Source: Pseudomonas farris
GTDB lineage: Bacteria; Pseudomonadota; Gammaproteobacteria; Pseudomonadales; Pseudomonadaceae
NCBI RefSeq assembly: GCF_019145235.1
Contig: NZ_JAHSTV010000005.1
Coordinates: forward strand, 422,030 to 486,029
Length of the DNA stretch: 64,000 bases
Reading direction: 5' to 3'
Position 1 is the first letter of the stretch, and each line of letters begins with the position of its first letter. Position numbers and translations under genes: made by a program. Below the pieces are notes generated by a model. The model was not told the origin of the DNA. It saw only the letters and a program-made list of their open reading frames with translations, and searched no databases. Positions 1 through 8,711 of the stretch are shown piece after piece.

Positions 1-393
1 ACCGATCGTGGCACGCTGGTGACGTTTGGTGATGTGCTGTTCGCCACCAACAAGGCGGAACTGAAGTCCAACGGTTTGGTGAATATCAACAAACTGGCGC
101 AGTTCCTTCAGGAAAACCCGGACCGTAAAGTGATTGTCGAAGGCTATACCGACAGCACCGGCTCGGCGCCTTATAACCAGTCGCTGTCCGAGCGTCGTGC
201 GACCTCGGTGCAAGTGGCCCTGATCAAGATGGGTGTCGACCCGGCGCGTATCGTGGCCCAGGGTTATGGCAAGGAATACCCGGTTGCGGAGAACTCCAGT
301 GTTTCGGGCCGCGCGATGAACCGTCGGGTGGAAGTGACCATTTCCAACGACAACCAGCCGGTCGTCCCGCGCTCGGCGATCAGCGCCAAGTAA
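1..393 (+). CDS. OmpA-family outer membrane protein, C-terminal part (5' end outside window)
   Basis: The reading frame is open from the first base of the window and ends at 393, so only the C-terminal ~130 residues are visible. They form an OmpA/MotB-type peptidoglycan-binding domain: a GDVLF strand, then the family's NxxL helix and the VEGYTDSTGSAPYN segment, with the later NRRVEV strand containing the conserved Arg. Such proteins anchor the outer membrane to peptidoglycan. An internal GTG at 19 is not the real start, because the upstream codons (TDRGTL) continue the domain. From its position near a lysS-prfB-wsp block it may correspond to the LptF-type lipoprotein of P. aeruginosa; this is inference from remembered gene order. 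A strong terminator follows directly. Confidence 0.88.
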   Translation, partial: TDRGTLVTFGDVLFATNKAELKSNGLVNINKLAQFLQENPDRKVIVEGYTDSTGSAPYNQSLSERRATSVQVALIKMGVDPARIVAQGYGKEYPVAENSSVSGRAMNRRVEVTISNDNQPVVPRSAISAK

Positions 394-412
394 GCGGACC
401 ACGCTGAAACTT

Positions 413-451
413 AAAAGCCCCGCCTGAATGGATCAGGCGGGGCTTTTTTAT
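413..451 (+). terminator. Rho-independent terminator of the OmpA-family gene
   Basis: A 12-bp perfect stem (AGCCCCGCCTGA / TCAGGCGGGGCT) with a 5-nt loop is followed by a T-run. It begins 20 bases after the stop codon. Confidence 0.93.
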
Positions 452-469
452 TTGACGATCACTGAACCT

Positions 470-573
470 GTGGGAGCGGCGGTGCGACGATTCGACTTGC
501 TCGCGAAAGCGGTGTGTCAGACAACAGAGATGTTGGATGTCACACCGCTTTCGCGAGCAAGCCCGCTCCCACA
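470..573. repeat. REP pair (fluorescens-group type)
   Basis: Two inverted copies of the REP motif GTGGGAGC...TTGCTCGCGAA face each other around a ~50-bp spacer. The left copy is degenerate, with GTGCGACGATTCGA inserted in its middle. The same motif recurs throughout the window. Confidence 0.9.
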
Positions 574-612
574 TTGGATCTTCGGTGAACACAGCATTTA
601 TGTACGAACGGG

Positions 613-942
613 TTACTGTTCGAGTTTTTGCGGGGTTTCCTGGCCCATGCAGCGCACGGCTTTTTTCTTGCTGTTGATCAGCACGCCGGTCAGGCCCTTC
701 TGGTCGGTGTCGAACAGCACCAGCACGCCATCGATGCACTGGGCCACTTGCGGGGCCGGTTCCAGGGAGACTTTATAGTCTTCGCCCGGCACGGTCTTGA
801 GCATGGTGAAGTCGCTGAGCAGTAGCGCATCTTCGGGTTTGGCGAAGTGCAGGTAGCCGTACCACCACAGGGCGCCAACGGTGCCGAGGATGCTGCAAAT
901 ACCGGTGATGATCAGCGGGATAGCGTTACGTTCTTCACTCAT
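613..942 (-). CDS. Small inner-membrane protein of unknown function
   Basis: This 109-residue protein has one hydrophobic segment (about residues 8-30, IPLIITGICSILGTVGALWW). A C-terminal region outside the membrane has two Cys (VAQCID and VRCMG) about 30 residues apart that could form a disulfide if periplasmic. I recognise no characterised family. The start codon overlaps the stop of the upstream hydrolase gene by four bases (ATGA, 939-942), so the two are translationally coupled. A role connected with the hydrolase or the cell envelope is inference. Confidence 0.75.
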   Translation of the reverse strand: MSEERNAIPLIITGICSILGTVGALWWYGYLHFAKPEDALLLSDFTMLKTVPGEDYKVSLEPAPQVAQCIDGVLVLFDTDQKGLTGVLINSKKKAVRCMGQETPQKLEQ

Positions 943-1853
943 TGCGGACTCTCTGGGGGTTCATCTTCAGAATTCGGGGGTGCCGGGTAATTCGGGACTT
1001 CACCCAGGCGGCGCAGGCCGTTGAAATGCTGCGGGTCTTCGAGGTAGCGCAGCATGACCTTTTGCCAGACCGGGTCGGCGAAGGTTTGCACATGACCGCC
1101 CCGGGTCAGTTGCAGCACTCGCGGCGGCGGCGCAGCTTGATACAGTCGGATGCCGTTGGAAAGGGGCACCAGCTGATCATCGATACTGTGATAAATCAGT
1201 TTCGGTACGCCGTTGAGCTGCGTCATGGAATGGATCGCGCTGTCGCCGTCCGGCACCAGCCAGGACAACGGCACCTGGAACGGCCAGGTCATCCATGACG
1301 TGCTCAGGGCGAAACGCCCGACATCGCGGTAACTGGCAGGCACACCATCGAGCACAAAGGCCTTGAGTTGCCGCTGGCGCTCGGGATGCTGGGCCAGGAA
1401 ATGCACGGCCATCGAGCCGCCAAGGCTCTGACCGAGAAGGATCAGCGGCTTGCCCTTGACCTCCGGGGCCTGGTCGAGCCATTTGAACGCGGCGTCGATG
1501 TCTTGATAGATCGCCGGCAACGCCGGTTTACCTTCGGACCAACCGTACCCGCGATAGTCCACCAGCAACACTTGATAGCCCTGCTCCGGCAACCACCAGC
1601 TCCCACCCAAATGCCACGCCAGGTTGCCGCCGTTGCCGTGCAGATGCAGCACCGTGCCTTTGACCTCGACACCTTTTTTCGCCGACAGCCACCAGCCATG
1701 CAGCTTGAGGCCGTCAGTGGTGACCAGGGTAACGTCGCGGAATTCGAGTTTGGCTTTTGCCGGGGTGAACGGCTGGCCTGGCTCGGGATAGAACAGCAGA
1801 GAGTCGCAACCGCCGAGGGCCAGGAGCAAGCAAAAGATACCGAGGATTCTCAT
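939..1853 (-). CDS. Alpha/beta-hydrolase lipoprotein
   Basis: The start at 1853 gives a 304-residue protein with a lipoprotein signal peptide (MRILGIFCLLLALGGC; lipidated Cys at residue 16). The mature part is an alpha/beta-hydrolase: HGNGGN oxyanion-type loop, DYRGYGWSEG, nucleophile elbow GQSLGGS, and a late GGHVQTF segment carrying the probable catalytic His. This is the BEM46/YfhR-like group, probably serine esterases or peptidases; the substrate cannot be inferred. A longer frame reaches 1985, but its first 44 residues are translated REP sequence. It is co-transcribed with the membrane protein downstream (4-bp overlap). Confidence 0.88.
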   Translation of the reverse strand: MRILGIFCLLLALGGCDSLLFYPEPGQPFTPAKAKLEFRDVTLVTTDGLKLHGWWLSAKKGVEVKGTVLHLHGNGGNLAWHLGGSWWLPEQGYQVLLVDYRGYGWSEGKPALPAIYQDIDAAFKWLDQAPEVKGKPLILLGQSLGGSMAVHFLAQHPERQRQLKAFVLDGVPASYRDVGRFALSTSWMTWPFQVPLSWLVPDGDSAIHSMTQLNGVPKLIYHSIDDQLVPLSNGIRLYQAAPPPRVLQLTRGGHVQTFADPVWQKVMLRYLEDPQHFNGLRRLGEVPNYPAPPNSEDEPPESPQ

Positions 1854-1896
1854 CCGGTGAAGCCTCGCGAAAAATGGGGGTTGGAATACGATCCAA

Positions 1897-1987
1897 TGTG
1901 GGAGCGGGCTTGCTCGCGAAAGCGGTTTTCCATTCAGCATTGATGTCGACTGACACACCGCTTTCGCGAGCAAGCCCGCTCCCACAT
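1897..1987. repeat. REP pair (fluorescens-group type)
   Basis: Two near-perfect inverted copies of the REP motif (ATGTGGGAGCGGGCTTGCTC and its complement) flank a 40-bp loop. The pair lies between the hydrolase start and the upstream DUF1704 gene. Confidence 0.93.
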
Positions 1988-2003
1988 TTGGACTGCGCCA
2001 TGG

Positions 2004-3281
2004 CTAGAGAATATTGGAATAATCCGCTTCGATCCGGTCCAGGCTCAGGTGGTTCAGGAAGTTGGAGAAGCACATCCAGGCCGATAGCGCGTTCATGTCG
2101 CGGAATTGGTCGGGCAGGTACTTGGGCGGCACCACCAGGCCTTCGTCCACCAATTGGCGCAAGGTCCGCATGTCTTCCAGCGTGGTCTTGCCGCAAAACA
2201 ATAGCGGTATCTGCTCCAATTTGCCTTTACGCACGGCCAACTGAATGTAGTTGTAAACCATGATAAAGCCCTTGAGGTAGGACAAGTCTTTGGTAAATGG
2301 CAGACCGGTCGGCACCGAGCCGCGGAAAACCCGACTGGCATTGCCATAGCTTTCGGCCATTTCGAAGCCTTGCTCACAGAAGAAATCGTAGATCTGCAAG
2401 AAGTCCGCGCCCTCCTCCACCATATGAATGGCACGGGTGCGGTTGGTCAGTTTGCGCAGGCGGCTCGGGTAGGAGGCGAAGGTGATGATTTCCATCAGGA
2501 TCGCCAGGCCTTCCTGGGTCACGGTGGACGACGGCGGGCCTTTGGACAGGAAGGTACAGATCGGCTGATTCAGGCCGTTGAGCGTGGTGCCCACATGCAC
2601 CAGCCCTTCGTGGACTTCCAGCGCACGCACGTCGCGGTCGTTGAACATTGCGTCGGCGCGGATCTTGATGTAGTCGGCACCGGCCGCCGCATCGGCGACG
2701 ATCCCGTCGGACTCGAATACCCGAATGGTTTCCTCGGCCTCGCCAAATACCTTGTTCAACCGATGCTGCAGCAGGTCGACGGCCTCCTTGGCGGTGAGAA
2801 GTTTCGGTTCGTCCTTGAGGTCGCCACGGCCATCGATGTTGTTCAGGTAATCGGAGAGCATCAGGCCCAGGTCGGCCAGGGTCGGGTCGCCGGCGTGAAA
2901 CGCATCGGACGCCGCGCCATACAATTCCTGAGAAATCAGCCCGAAATCCTCGGTGCCGCGCGCTTCGAGCATGCGCACCACCATCCGGTATTCCTTGCAC
3001 ATGCGGCGCATGATCTGGCCGACCGGGTTGAACTGGCCGAGCTGGCGGGTGATGTCGCGCTCGATGTTCTGGAATTCCAGCTTCACTTTGCTGGAGTCAA
3101 ATGCCAGCGGTCGATTGAGGTAGTAGTCGCGGTCCACGGCTGGCATTTCCTTGCCCTTGCCTTTGAGGAACCCCTTGCGAATGCTGTCGTCCCACTTGAC
3201 CGCATCCAGAACGCGAATCGGCGTCTGCGCCAGCACTATGCGATCGGACAAAATGCGTATCGTCTGCTGGTATTCGTCCAC
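2004..3281 (-). CDS. QEGLA-motif (DUF1704) metalloprotease-like protein
   Basis: A 425-residue protein. It carries the family-defining QEGLA motif (TQEGLAILMEI) about 30 residues after HEGLVH, an HExxxH zinc-binding motif. In eukaryotes the same fold is a tubulin-tyrosine carboxypeptidase (MATCAP), so a zinc-dependent peptidase activity is plausible; bacterial members are often labelled flavohemoglobin expression-modulating. The start is a GTG at 3281 preceded by AGGAG at good spacing. The lipoprotein gene upstream is separated by only 36 bases, so both are probably one transcript. Family assignment is firm; substrate unknown. Confidence 0.88.
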   Translation of the reverse strand: MDEYQQTIRILSDRIVLAQTPIRVLDAVKWDDSIRKGFLKGKGKEMPAVDRDYYLNRPLAFDSSKVKLEFQNIERDITRQLGQFNPVGQIMRRMCKEYRMVVRMLEARGTEDFGLISQELYGAASDAFHAGDPTLADLGLMLSDYLNNIDGRGDLKDEPKLLTAKEAVDLLQHRLNKVFGEAEETIRVFESDGIVADAAAGADYIKIRADAMFNDRDVRALEVHEGLVHVGTTLNGLNQPICTFLSKGPPSSTVTQEGLAILMEIITFASYPSRLRKLTNRTRAIHMVEEGADFLQIYDFFCEQGFEMAESYGNASRVFRGSVPTGLPFTKDLSYLKGFIMVYNYIQLAVRKGKLEQIPLLFCGKTTLEDMRTLRQLVDEGLVVPPKYLPDQFRDMNALSAWMCFSNFLNHLSLDRIEADYSNIL

Positions 3282-3317
3282 CCGAAACTCCTGTAGTAAA
3301 ACCGTTACGTGCTGGGT

Positions 3318-3872
3318 TTATTTGGTTTTGGCCAGGCGCTGGTAGCGCACCGCTTCGACGAAAACATCGGAATTGGCCGGATCATCGAGGTAGGCAAACA
3401 CCTGATCCAGGCTGTTGTTGATCAACACCCCGTCGCCGTCGTCGGTCTGGAAGCCTTGGCCACTGAGGGCTTCTTGGCCCATGGCCTGTTTGATCTGTTC
3501 GAGGTCGAGGTTGTAGACCACCAGTTCGTGCTTATCGTTGAGCTCGAAACCGGTAATGGTGAAGTTCCCGCCGAACTGCGCCGGCACCTTCGCCGACAGG
3601 TACCAGCGATTGCCATGGCGCGACACGGTGAAGGGATAAGCCTCACGCTCATGGGGATTGGCCTTGAAGTAGCTGACCGCCTGATAACGATTGTCGCCGA
3701 TGCGCGTCAGTTCCAGGTTCATCGGCTCGCCCCAGGCATTGGTGCTGGTCCATTTGCCGAGCAGCCCTTTGGGCGCGGGCTCGCTGGCGGGCAGCGGCTC
3801 CTTGAAGGTCACCAGACAGCCACTGAGCAGCAGGATCGACAAGGCGATCACAACGACGCGCCAGGCTTTCAT
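3318..3872 (-). CDS. Lipoprotein of unknown function
   Basis: 184 residues with a clear lipoprotein signal (MKAWRVVVIALSILLLSGC; lipidated Cys at residue 19). The rest looks like a small beta-rich periplasmic domain that begins GLLGKWTSTNAWGEP and ends in a helix. I recognise no catalytic motif. GGGAG lies 7 bases before the ATG at 3872. It sits 36 bases upstream of the DUF1704 gene on the same strand, probably in one operon; a joint envelope role is inference. Confidence 0.82.
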   Translation of the reverse strand: MKAWRVVVIALSILLLSGCLVTFKEPLPASEPAPKGLLGKWTSTNAWGEPMNLELTRIGDNRYQAVSYFKANPHEREAYPFTVSRHGNRWYLSAKVPAQFGGNFTITGFELNDKHELVVYNLDLEQIKQAMGQEALSGQGFQTDDGDGVLINNSLDQVFAYLDDPANSDVFVEAVRYQRLAKTK

Positions 3873-3921
3873 TCAACACTCCCTATGAACACAACACCAA
3901 CCTCAAGTGAACGCCGGCCCC

Positions 3922-4011
3922 TGTGGGAGCGAGCCTGCTCGCGATGGCGGTGTGTCAGGCAACAGAGATGTTGAATGTCAGACCGTCATCGCGAGCAGGC
4001 TCGCTCCCACA
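3922..4011. repeat. REP pair (fluorescens-group type)
   Basis: Inverted copies of TGTGGGAGCGAGCCTGCTCG surround a 45-bp loop. This is the 'GAGCCTGCTCGCGA' sequence variant rather than 'GGGCTTGCTCGCGA'; both variants occur in the window. Confidence 0.92.
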
Positions 4012-4033
4012 AGGGTTAGCCTCCACTCAGGGG

Positions 4034-4750
4034 TTACACCGACGCCAGCACCAAATGCATGTAGCGGTTGAGGATGCCGAGCATTTCCTCTTCGGCAACA
4101 GGCTCGGCGTCGTTGAGCAGGCCCTGATATTCCATCCGTCCGATAATCGCAGTCAACACTTTGGCATCCTGTTGTGGCTCACGGGAACCCAATACTTCGA
4201 AAAGTTGGCAGGTGCCCTGCAGCAGAATTTGCTGATGGGAGCGCACCAACAACGCCAGACGCGGGTTGAGCAAGGCTTCCTGGCGGAAGGCTTGTTCGGC
4301 CATCAAGTGCTCGCGGCGATTGATCAATTGCCGATGAACATAGTCAGCCATCAGCCGTGCGATATCGTCCGCCAGCTGTGAGCGGGACTCGGGAGTGCCA
4401 TCGCCGCTGACAACCATTTCGCGCAACAGGCCTTCGTTGTTGGCCCACAACCGGGCCATGAACGCCGCGCTGCGTTCCACGTATTGGGCGAAGGTATCGG
4501 TGAGCAGGTCATCGATGTCCTTGAAATAGTAGGTGGTGGCCGACAGCGGTACACCCGCTTCAGCGGCCACTGCACGGTGCCGCACGGCCCGCACCCCATC
4601 GCGCACGACAATGCGCATCGCCGCGTCAAGAATGTCCTGTCGACGCTGTTCACTGCCCTGTCGGCTGGCCTTGCGGCCCTGGTACTGAACACTTTCAGCG
4701 ACCGCAGTGGCGATACCCGCTGCACCTTCTTGAGCCATTGCACGATTCAC
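4034..4750 (-). CDS. TetR/AcrR-family transcriptional regulator
   Basis: 238 residues. The N-terminal helix-turn-helix follows RRQDILDAAMRIVVRDG and AGVPLSATTYYFKDIDDLL, the standard TetR recognition region (about residues 32-85). The C-terminal ligand-binding half (to LVLASV) cannot be assigned an inducer. An unusual 30-residue N-terminal extension precedes the DNA-binding domain. The start is a GTG at 4750 with AGAGGA upstream; an internal ATG at 4738 is the alternative. It stands alone, separated from lysS by a terminator. Confidence 0.88.
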   Translation of the reverse strand: MNRAMAQEGAAGIATAVAESVQYQGRKASRQGSEQRRQDILDAAMRIVVRDGVRAVRHRAVAAEAGVPLSATTYYFKDIDDLLTDTFAQYVERSAAFMARLWANNEGLLREMVVSGDGTPESRSQLADDIARLMADYVHRQLINRREHLMAEQAFRQEALLNPRLALLVRSHQQILLQGTCQLFEVLGSREPQQDAKVLTAIIGRMEYQGLLNDAEPVAEEEMLGILNRYMHLVLASV

Positions 4751-4813
4751 GACAGGTATTCCTCTCTAAACGTCAAAAGTAACCAATTGATACGTTTGTA
4801 CCAGACAGGCAAT

Positions 4814-4846
4814 AAAAAGCCGCCTGTTATAGGCGGCTTTTTAATT
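4814..4846 (-). terminator. Terminator downstream of lysS
   Basis: The hairpin AAAAAGCCGCC..GGCGGCTTTTT has A- and T-runs on both sides and so could act in both directions. It lies just past the lysS stop and before the TetR gene. Confidence 0.9.
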
Positions 4847-4853
4847 GAAACAC

Positions 4854-6356
4854 TTACGCTTGTGGCCGCATGTGCGGGAACAGGATCACGTCGCGGATCG
4901 ACGGTGAGTTGGTCAGCAACATCACCAGGCGGTCGATACCGATCCCTTCACCGGCCGTTGGCGGCATGCCGTACTCCAGCGCGCGAACGAAGTCGGCGTC
5001 GTAGTGCATGGCTTCGTCGTCGCCGGCGTCCTTGTCGGCCACCTGTGCCATGAAACGCTCAGCCTGATCTTCCGCGTCGTTCAACTCGGAGTAGGCGTTG
5101 GCGATTTCGCGGCCACCGATGAACAGTTCGAAACGGTCAGTGACGTTCGGGTTCTCGTCGTTACGACGGGCCAGCGGCGACACTTCGAACGGGTACTGGG
5201 TGATGAAGTGCGGCTGCTCCAGCTTGTGCTCGACCAGCTCTTCGAAAATCATCACCTGCAGCTTGCCCAGACCTTCAAAACCGAGCACCTTGGCGCCGGC
5301 CTTCTTGGCGATGGTGCGGGCCTTGTCGATGTCAGTCAGGTCGTCAGCGGTCAGCTCAGGGTTGTACTTGAGGATCGAGTCGAACACCGACAGACGCACG
5401 AACGGCTCGCCGAAGTGGAACACCTTGTCGCCGTAAGGCACGTCGGTGCTACCCAGAACCAGCTGAGCCAGTTCGCGGAACAGCTCTTCGGTCAGGTCCA
5501 TGTTGTCTTCGTAGTCGGCGTAAGCCTGGTAGAACTCCAACATGGTGAATTCAGGGTTGTGACGGGTCGAAACGCCTTCGTTACGGAAGTTGCGGTTGAT
5601 CTCGAAGACTTTCTCGAAACCGCCGACTACCAAGCGCTTGAGGTACAGCTCAGGCGCGATACGCAGGAACATTTCCATGTCCAGCGCGTTGTGGTGAGTC
5701 TCGAACGGCTTGGCCGCCGCGCCGCCTGGAATGGTTTGCAGCATCGGCGTTTCCACTTCCAGGAAGTCACGCTTCATCAGGAAGCTGCGGATGTGCGCAA
5801 TCACTTGCGAACGAACGCGGAAGGTCTGGCGCACCTCTTCGTTGACGATCAGGTCAACATAACGCTGACGGTAGCGCTGTTCGGTGTCGGTCAGGCCGTG
5901 GTGCTTGTCCGGCAGCGGACGCAGGGATTTGGTCAGCAGGCGCACGCTGGTCATTTCAACGTACAGGTCGCCCTTGCCGGAACGCGCCAGGGTGCCAACG
6001 GCTGCAATGATGTCGCCCATGTCCCAGGTTTTCACCGCGGCCAGGGTGTCTTCGGACAGGGTTTTACGGTTGACGTAAACCTGAATCCGCCCGGTCATGT
6101 CCTGAATCACCATGAACGAGCCACGGTTGAGCATGATGCGACCCGCCACCTTGACCGGGATCGCAGCCTCTGCCAGCTCTTCCTTGGTCTTGTCCGCGTA
6201 CTGTTTCTGCAAATCTTCGCAGTAATTGTCGCGGCGGAAGTCGTTGGGGAAGGCATTGCCCTTGGCGCGCTCGGCAGCAAGCTTTTCCTTGCGCAGGGCG
6301 ATCAGGGAGTTTTCTTCCTGTTGCAGGGCTTGCGGGTCGAGTTGTAGGTCGCTCAT
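4854..6356 (-). CDS. lysS: Lysyl-tRNA synthetase, class II
   Basis: 500 residues, the normal length. It charges tRNA-Lys with lysine in the cytosol. The N-terminal OB-fold anticodon-binding domain (about residues 60-160) is followed by the class II catalytic core: motif 2 ([19 protein letters not shown]) and motif 3 ([13 protein letters not shown]) near the C-terminus. The start at 6356 (MSDLQLDPQ) is preferred over an in-frame ATG at 6422 because the extra 22 residues come from non-conserved intergenic DNA. It follows prfB by ~100 bases on the same strand, the usual prfB-lysS pairing. Confidence 0.98.
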   Translation of the reverse strand: MSDLQLDPQALQQEENSLIALRKEKLAAERAKGNAFPNDFRRDNYCEDLQKQYADKTKEELAEAAIPVKVAGRIMLNRGSFMVIQDMTGRIQVYVNRKTLSEDTLAAVKTWDMGDIIAAVGTLARSGKGDLYVEMTSVRLLTKSLRPLPDKHHGLTDTEQRYRQRYVDLIVNEEVRQTFRVRSQVIAHIRSFLMKRDFLEVETPMLQTIPGGAAAKPFETHHNALDMEMFLRIAPELYLKRLVVGGFEKVFEINRNFRNEGVSTRHNPEFTMLEFYQAYADYEDNMDLTEELFRELAQLVLGSTDVPYGDKVFHFGEPFVRLSVFDSILKYNPELTADDLTDIDKARTIAKKAGAKVLGFEGLGKLQVMIFEELVEHKLEQPHFITQYPFEVSPLARRNDENPNVTDRFELFIGGREIANAYSELNDAEDQAERFMAQVADKDAGDDEAMHYDADFVRALEYGMPPTAGEGIGIDRLVMLLTNSPSIRDVILFPHMRPQA

Positions 6357-6459
6357 GTCTTTAAAAATTCCATCACAGGTTCGTTGCCCCCGGCTTTCGA
6401 CCGGGGTTCGCGGGCAAGCCAAGCGCCTACAGGGTCGCGATGACCCTGTAGCGCGGGCC

Positions 6460-7555
6460 TTAAAGCCCTTGTTTCAGGCTGGCCACCAGGTATTCGTCGA
6501 TGTCGCCGTCGAGCACCTTGTCGCAGTCGCTGCGTTCGATGTTTGTACGCAGATCCTTGATCCGCGAGGCATCGAGTACATACGAACGGATCTGGTGACC
6601 CCAGCCGATGTCCGACTTGGTGTCTTCCAGGGCCTGGGAGGCGGCGTTGCGTTTCTGCACTTCCTGCTCATACAAGCGCGCCCGCAACATTTTCATCGCG
6701 GTGTCTTTGTTTGCATGCTGGGAACGTTCGTTCTGGCAGCTGACCACGGTGTTGGTCGGTACGTGAGTAATCCGTACGGCCGAATCGGTGGTGTTAACGT
6801 GCTGACCACCGGCACCGGAGGAGCGGTAGGTGTCGATGCGCAGGTCCGACGGGTTGATGTCGATTTCGATGTTGTCATCGATTTCCGGCGACACGAACAC
6901 GGCCGAGAACGAGGTGTGACGACGGTTACCGGAGTCGAATGGGCTCTTGCGCACCAGACGGTGCACGCCGATTTCGGTACGCAGCCAGCCAAAGGCGTAT
7001 TCGCCCTTGATGTGCACGGTAGCGCCTTTGATACCGGCGACTTCACCGGCCGACAGCTCCATGATGGTCGCGTCGAAACCGCGTTTATCAGCCCAACGCA
7101 GGTACATGCGCAGCAGGATGTTGGCCCAGTCCTGGGCCTCGGTACCGCCGGAGCCGGCCTGGATGTCCAGGTAGGCGTTATTGGCGTCCATCTCACCGCT
7201 GAACATGCGACGGAATTCAAGTTTTTCCAGGGACTCGCGCAGGCGCTCGACTTCGGCAGCGACGTCATCGACGGCGGCCTGGTCTTCTTCTTCGGCGGAC
7301 ATCAGCAGCAGGTCTTTGGCATCGGCCAGGCCACTGTGCATTTCGTCGAGGGTTTCGACGATCTGAGCCAGCAGCGACCGCTCGCGGCCCAGCTCCTGAG
7401 CGTACGACGGGTTGTTCCAGACACTCGGATCTTCAAGCTCGCGATTGACTTCAGTCAGACGCTCATGCTTTTGATCGTAGTCAAAGATACCCCCGAATAG
7501 TTTCGGAGCGCTCGGACAGGTCCTTGATACTGTTAAGGATCGGGTTGATTTCCAT
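6460..7555 (-). CDS. prfB: Peptide chain release factor 2, expressed by programmed +1 frameshift
   Basis: RF2 recognises UGA and UAA stop codons and triggers peptide release. Frame one starts at 7555 ([18 protein letters not shown]) and ends after 24 codons at an in-frame TGA (7483-7481). The main frame continues from there to 6460, giving 364 residues, the normal size. The main frame contains the anticodon-like SPF motif ([11 protein letters not shown]) and the catalytic GGQ ([11 protein letters not shown]). The interruption is the classic autoregulatory frameshift, not a defect. lysS follows on the same transcript. Confidence 0.97.
7480..7496 (-). promoter_or_regulatory. RF2 programmed +1 frameshift site
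   Basis: Read on the minus strand the site is GGGGGTATCTTTGAC. A Shine-Dalgarno-like GGGGG lies three bases before the slippery CTT codon and the in-frame TGA stop, followed by C. Low RF2 slows termination at TGA and favours slipping to GAC, restoring RF2 synthesis. This matches the conserved prfB element. Confidence 0.95.
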
Positions 7556-7661
7556 GGCGGGCAGCACTCGTTGGCGAACTTTTGAAAGCCGACGAGTATA
7601 ACGTAATGAAGCTGTCAAGGCAGCCCGCCTGGCGGCTTTAGCGGCGAATGAACCTGATGGT

Positions 7662-8663
7662 TCATTCAATCCCCACTTGATTACGCCCATTGTTCTTCGC
7701 CAGGTACAGCCCCTTGTCCGCCGCCGAGATCAATTGCCGACAATCGCTGCCCGGCTGGGGGATCAAGGTCGACAGGCCGATGCTGATGGTCAGGCTCGAA
7801 CCTTCGGTCGGGAAAGTGTGCGGGATCTTCAACCCGGCCACAGTCTGGCGCAGTTTTTCCGCCACCATTCGCGCACCGCCCGGCGAGGTGTTGGGCAAGA
7901 CCAGGACGAACTCTTCGCCGCCATAACGGGCCGGCAAGTCCGAAGGCCTGGAGCTGGCGTCGCGAATCGCCGTGGCGACTTTGCGCAGCGCCTCATCGCC
8001 TTCGAGGTGGCCAAAGCTGTCGTTGTAGGACTTGAAGTAATCAACATCGATCATCAGCAACGACAGTTGGGTCTGGTCCCGCAGCGAGCGCCGCCACTCC
8101 AGCTCCAGGTATTCGTCGAAATGCCGGCGGTTCGACAGCCCGGTCAGGCCGTCGGAGTTCATCAAGCGTTGCAGCACCAGATTGGTGTCGAGCAACTGCT
8201 GCTGGCTGACCCGCAGCGCGCGGTACGCCGCGTCACGCTGCAGCAGGGTCATGTAGGAGCGCGAGTGATAGCGGATGCGCGCCACCAGTTCGATGTTGTC
8301 CGGCAGTTTGACCAGGTAATCGTTGGCGCCGGCGGCAAACGCCGCGCTCTTGATCAGCGGGTCTTCCTTGGTCGACAGGACAATGATCGGGATGTCCTTG
8401 GTCGCCGGATGATTACGGTATTCGCGCACCAGGCTCAGGCCGTCGAGGCCAGGCATGACCAGATCCTGAAGGATCACTGTCGGCTTGATGCGAATCGCCT
8501 GGGCGATGGCCTGGTGCGGGTCGGCACAGAAATGGAAGTCGATGTTTTCTTCGTTCGACAAACCACGCCGCACCGCTTCGCCGATCATCGCCTGATCGTC
8601 CACCAACAACACCATGGCGGCGTTTTCGTCGGTTTTGAAGTCGTCGAGCTGTAAATCATTCAT
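7662..8663 (-). CDS. wspR: WspR: response regulator with diguanylate cyclase output
   Basis: 333 residues. The N-terminal receiver domain has acidic pocket DD22-23 and phospho-acceptor Asp67 ([11 protein letters not shown]). A helical linker joins it to a GGDEF domain with active-site GGEEF at 248-252 and an intact product-inhibition site RPSD at 239-242. It makes cyclic di-GMP when phosphorylated by WspE, promoting exopolysaccharide and wrinkly colonies. It is the last gene of the wsp operon, 48 bases after wspF. All catalytic and inhibitory residues look intact. Confidence 0.97.
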   Translation of the reverse strand: MNDLQLDDFKTDENAAMVLLVDDQAMIGEAVRRGLSNEENIDFHFCADPHQAIAQAIRIKPTVILQDLVMPGLDGLSLVREYRNHPATKDIPIIVLSTKEDPLIKSAAFAAGANDYLVKLPDNIELVARIRYHSRSYMTLLQRDAAYRALRVSQQQLLDTNLVLQRLMNSDGLTGLSNRRHFDEYLELEWRRSLRDQTQLSLLMIDVDYFKSYNDSFGHLEGDEALRKVATAIRDASSRPSDLPARYGGEEFVLVLPNTSPGGARMVAEKLRQTVAGLKIPHTFPTEGSSLTISIGLSTLIPQPGSDCRQLISAADKGLYLAKNNGRNQVGIE

Positions 8664-8711
8664 GTGCGGTCACCTGAGTACTGCTTTGGCCACGATTGCT
8701 GCTAATGATAG

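Noticed and set aside
1854..1985. N-terminal 44-residue extension of the alpha/beta-hydrolase
   Set aside because: It is translated REP sequence and precedes a good lipoprotein signal peptide; the start at 1853 is preferred.
5004..6347. Long open frame (447 codons) antisense to lysS
   Set aside because: It is the mirror frame of a GC-rich coding sequence; lysS has all class II motifs. The same applies to long antisense frames over thrC, hom, secD, tgt, recJ and the primase gene.
7481..7690. prfB read as a broken gene because of its in-frame TGA
   Set aside because: The TGA sits in the conserved RF2 frameshift context, so the gene is intact.
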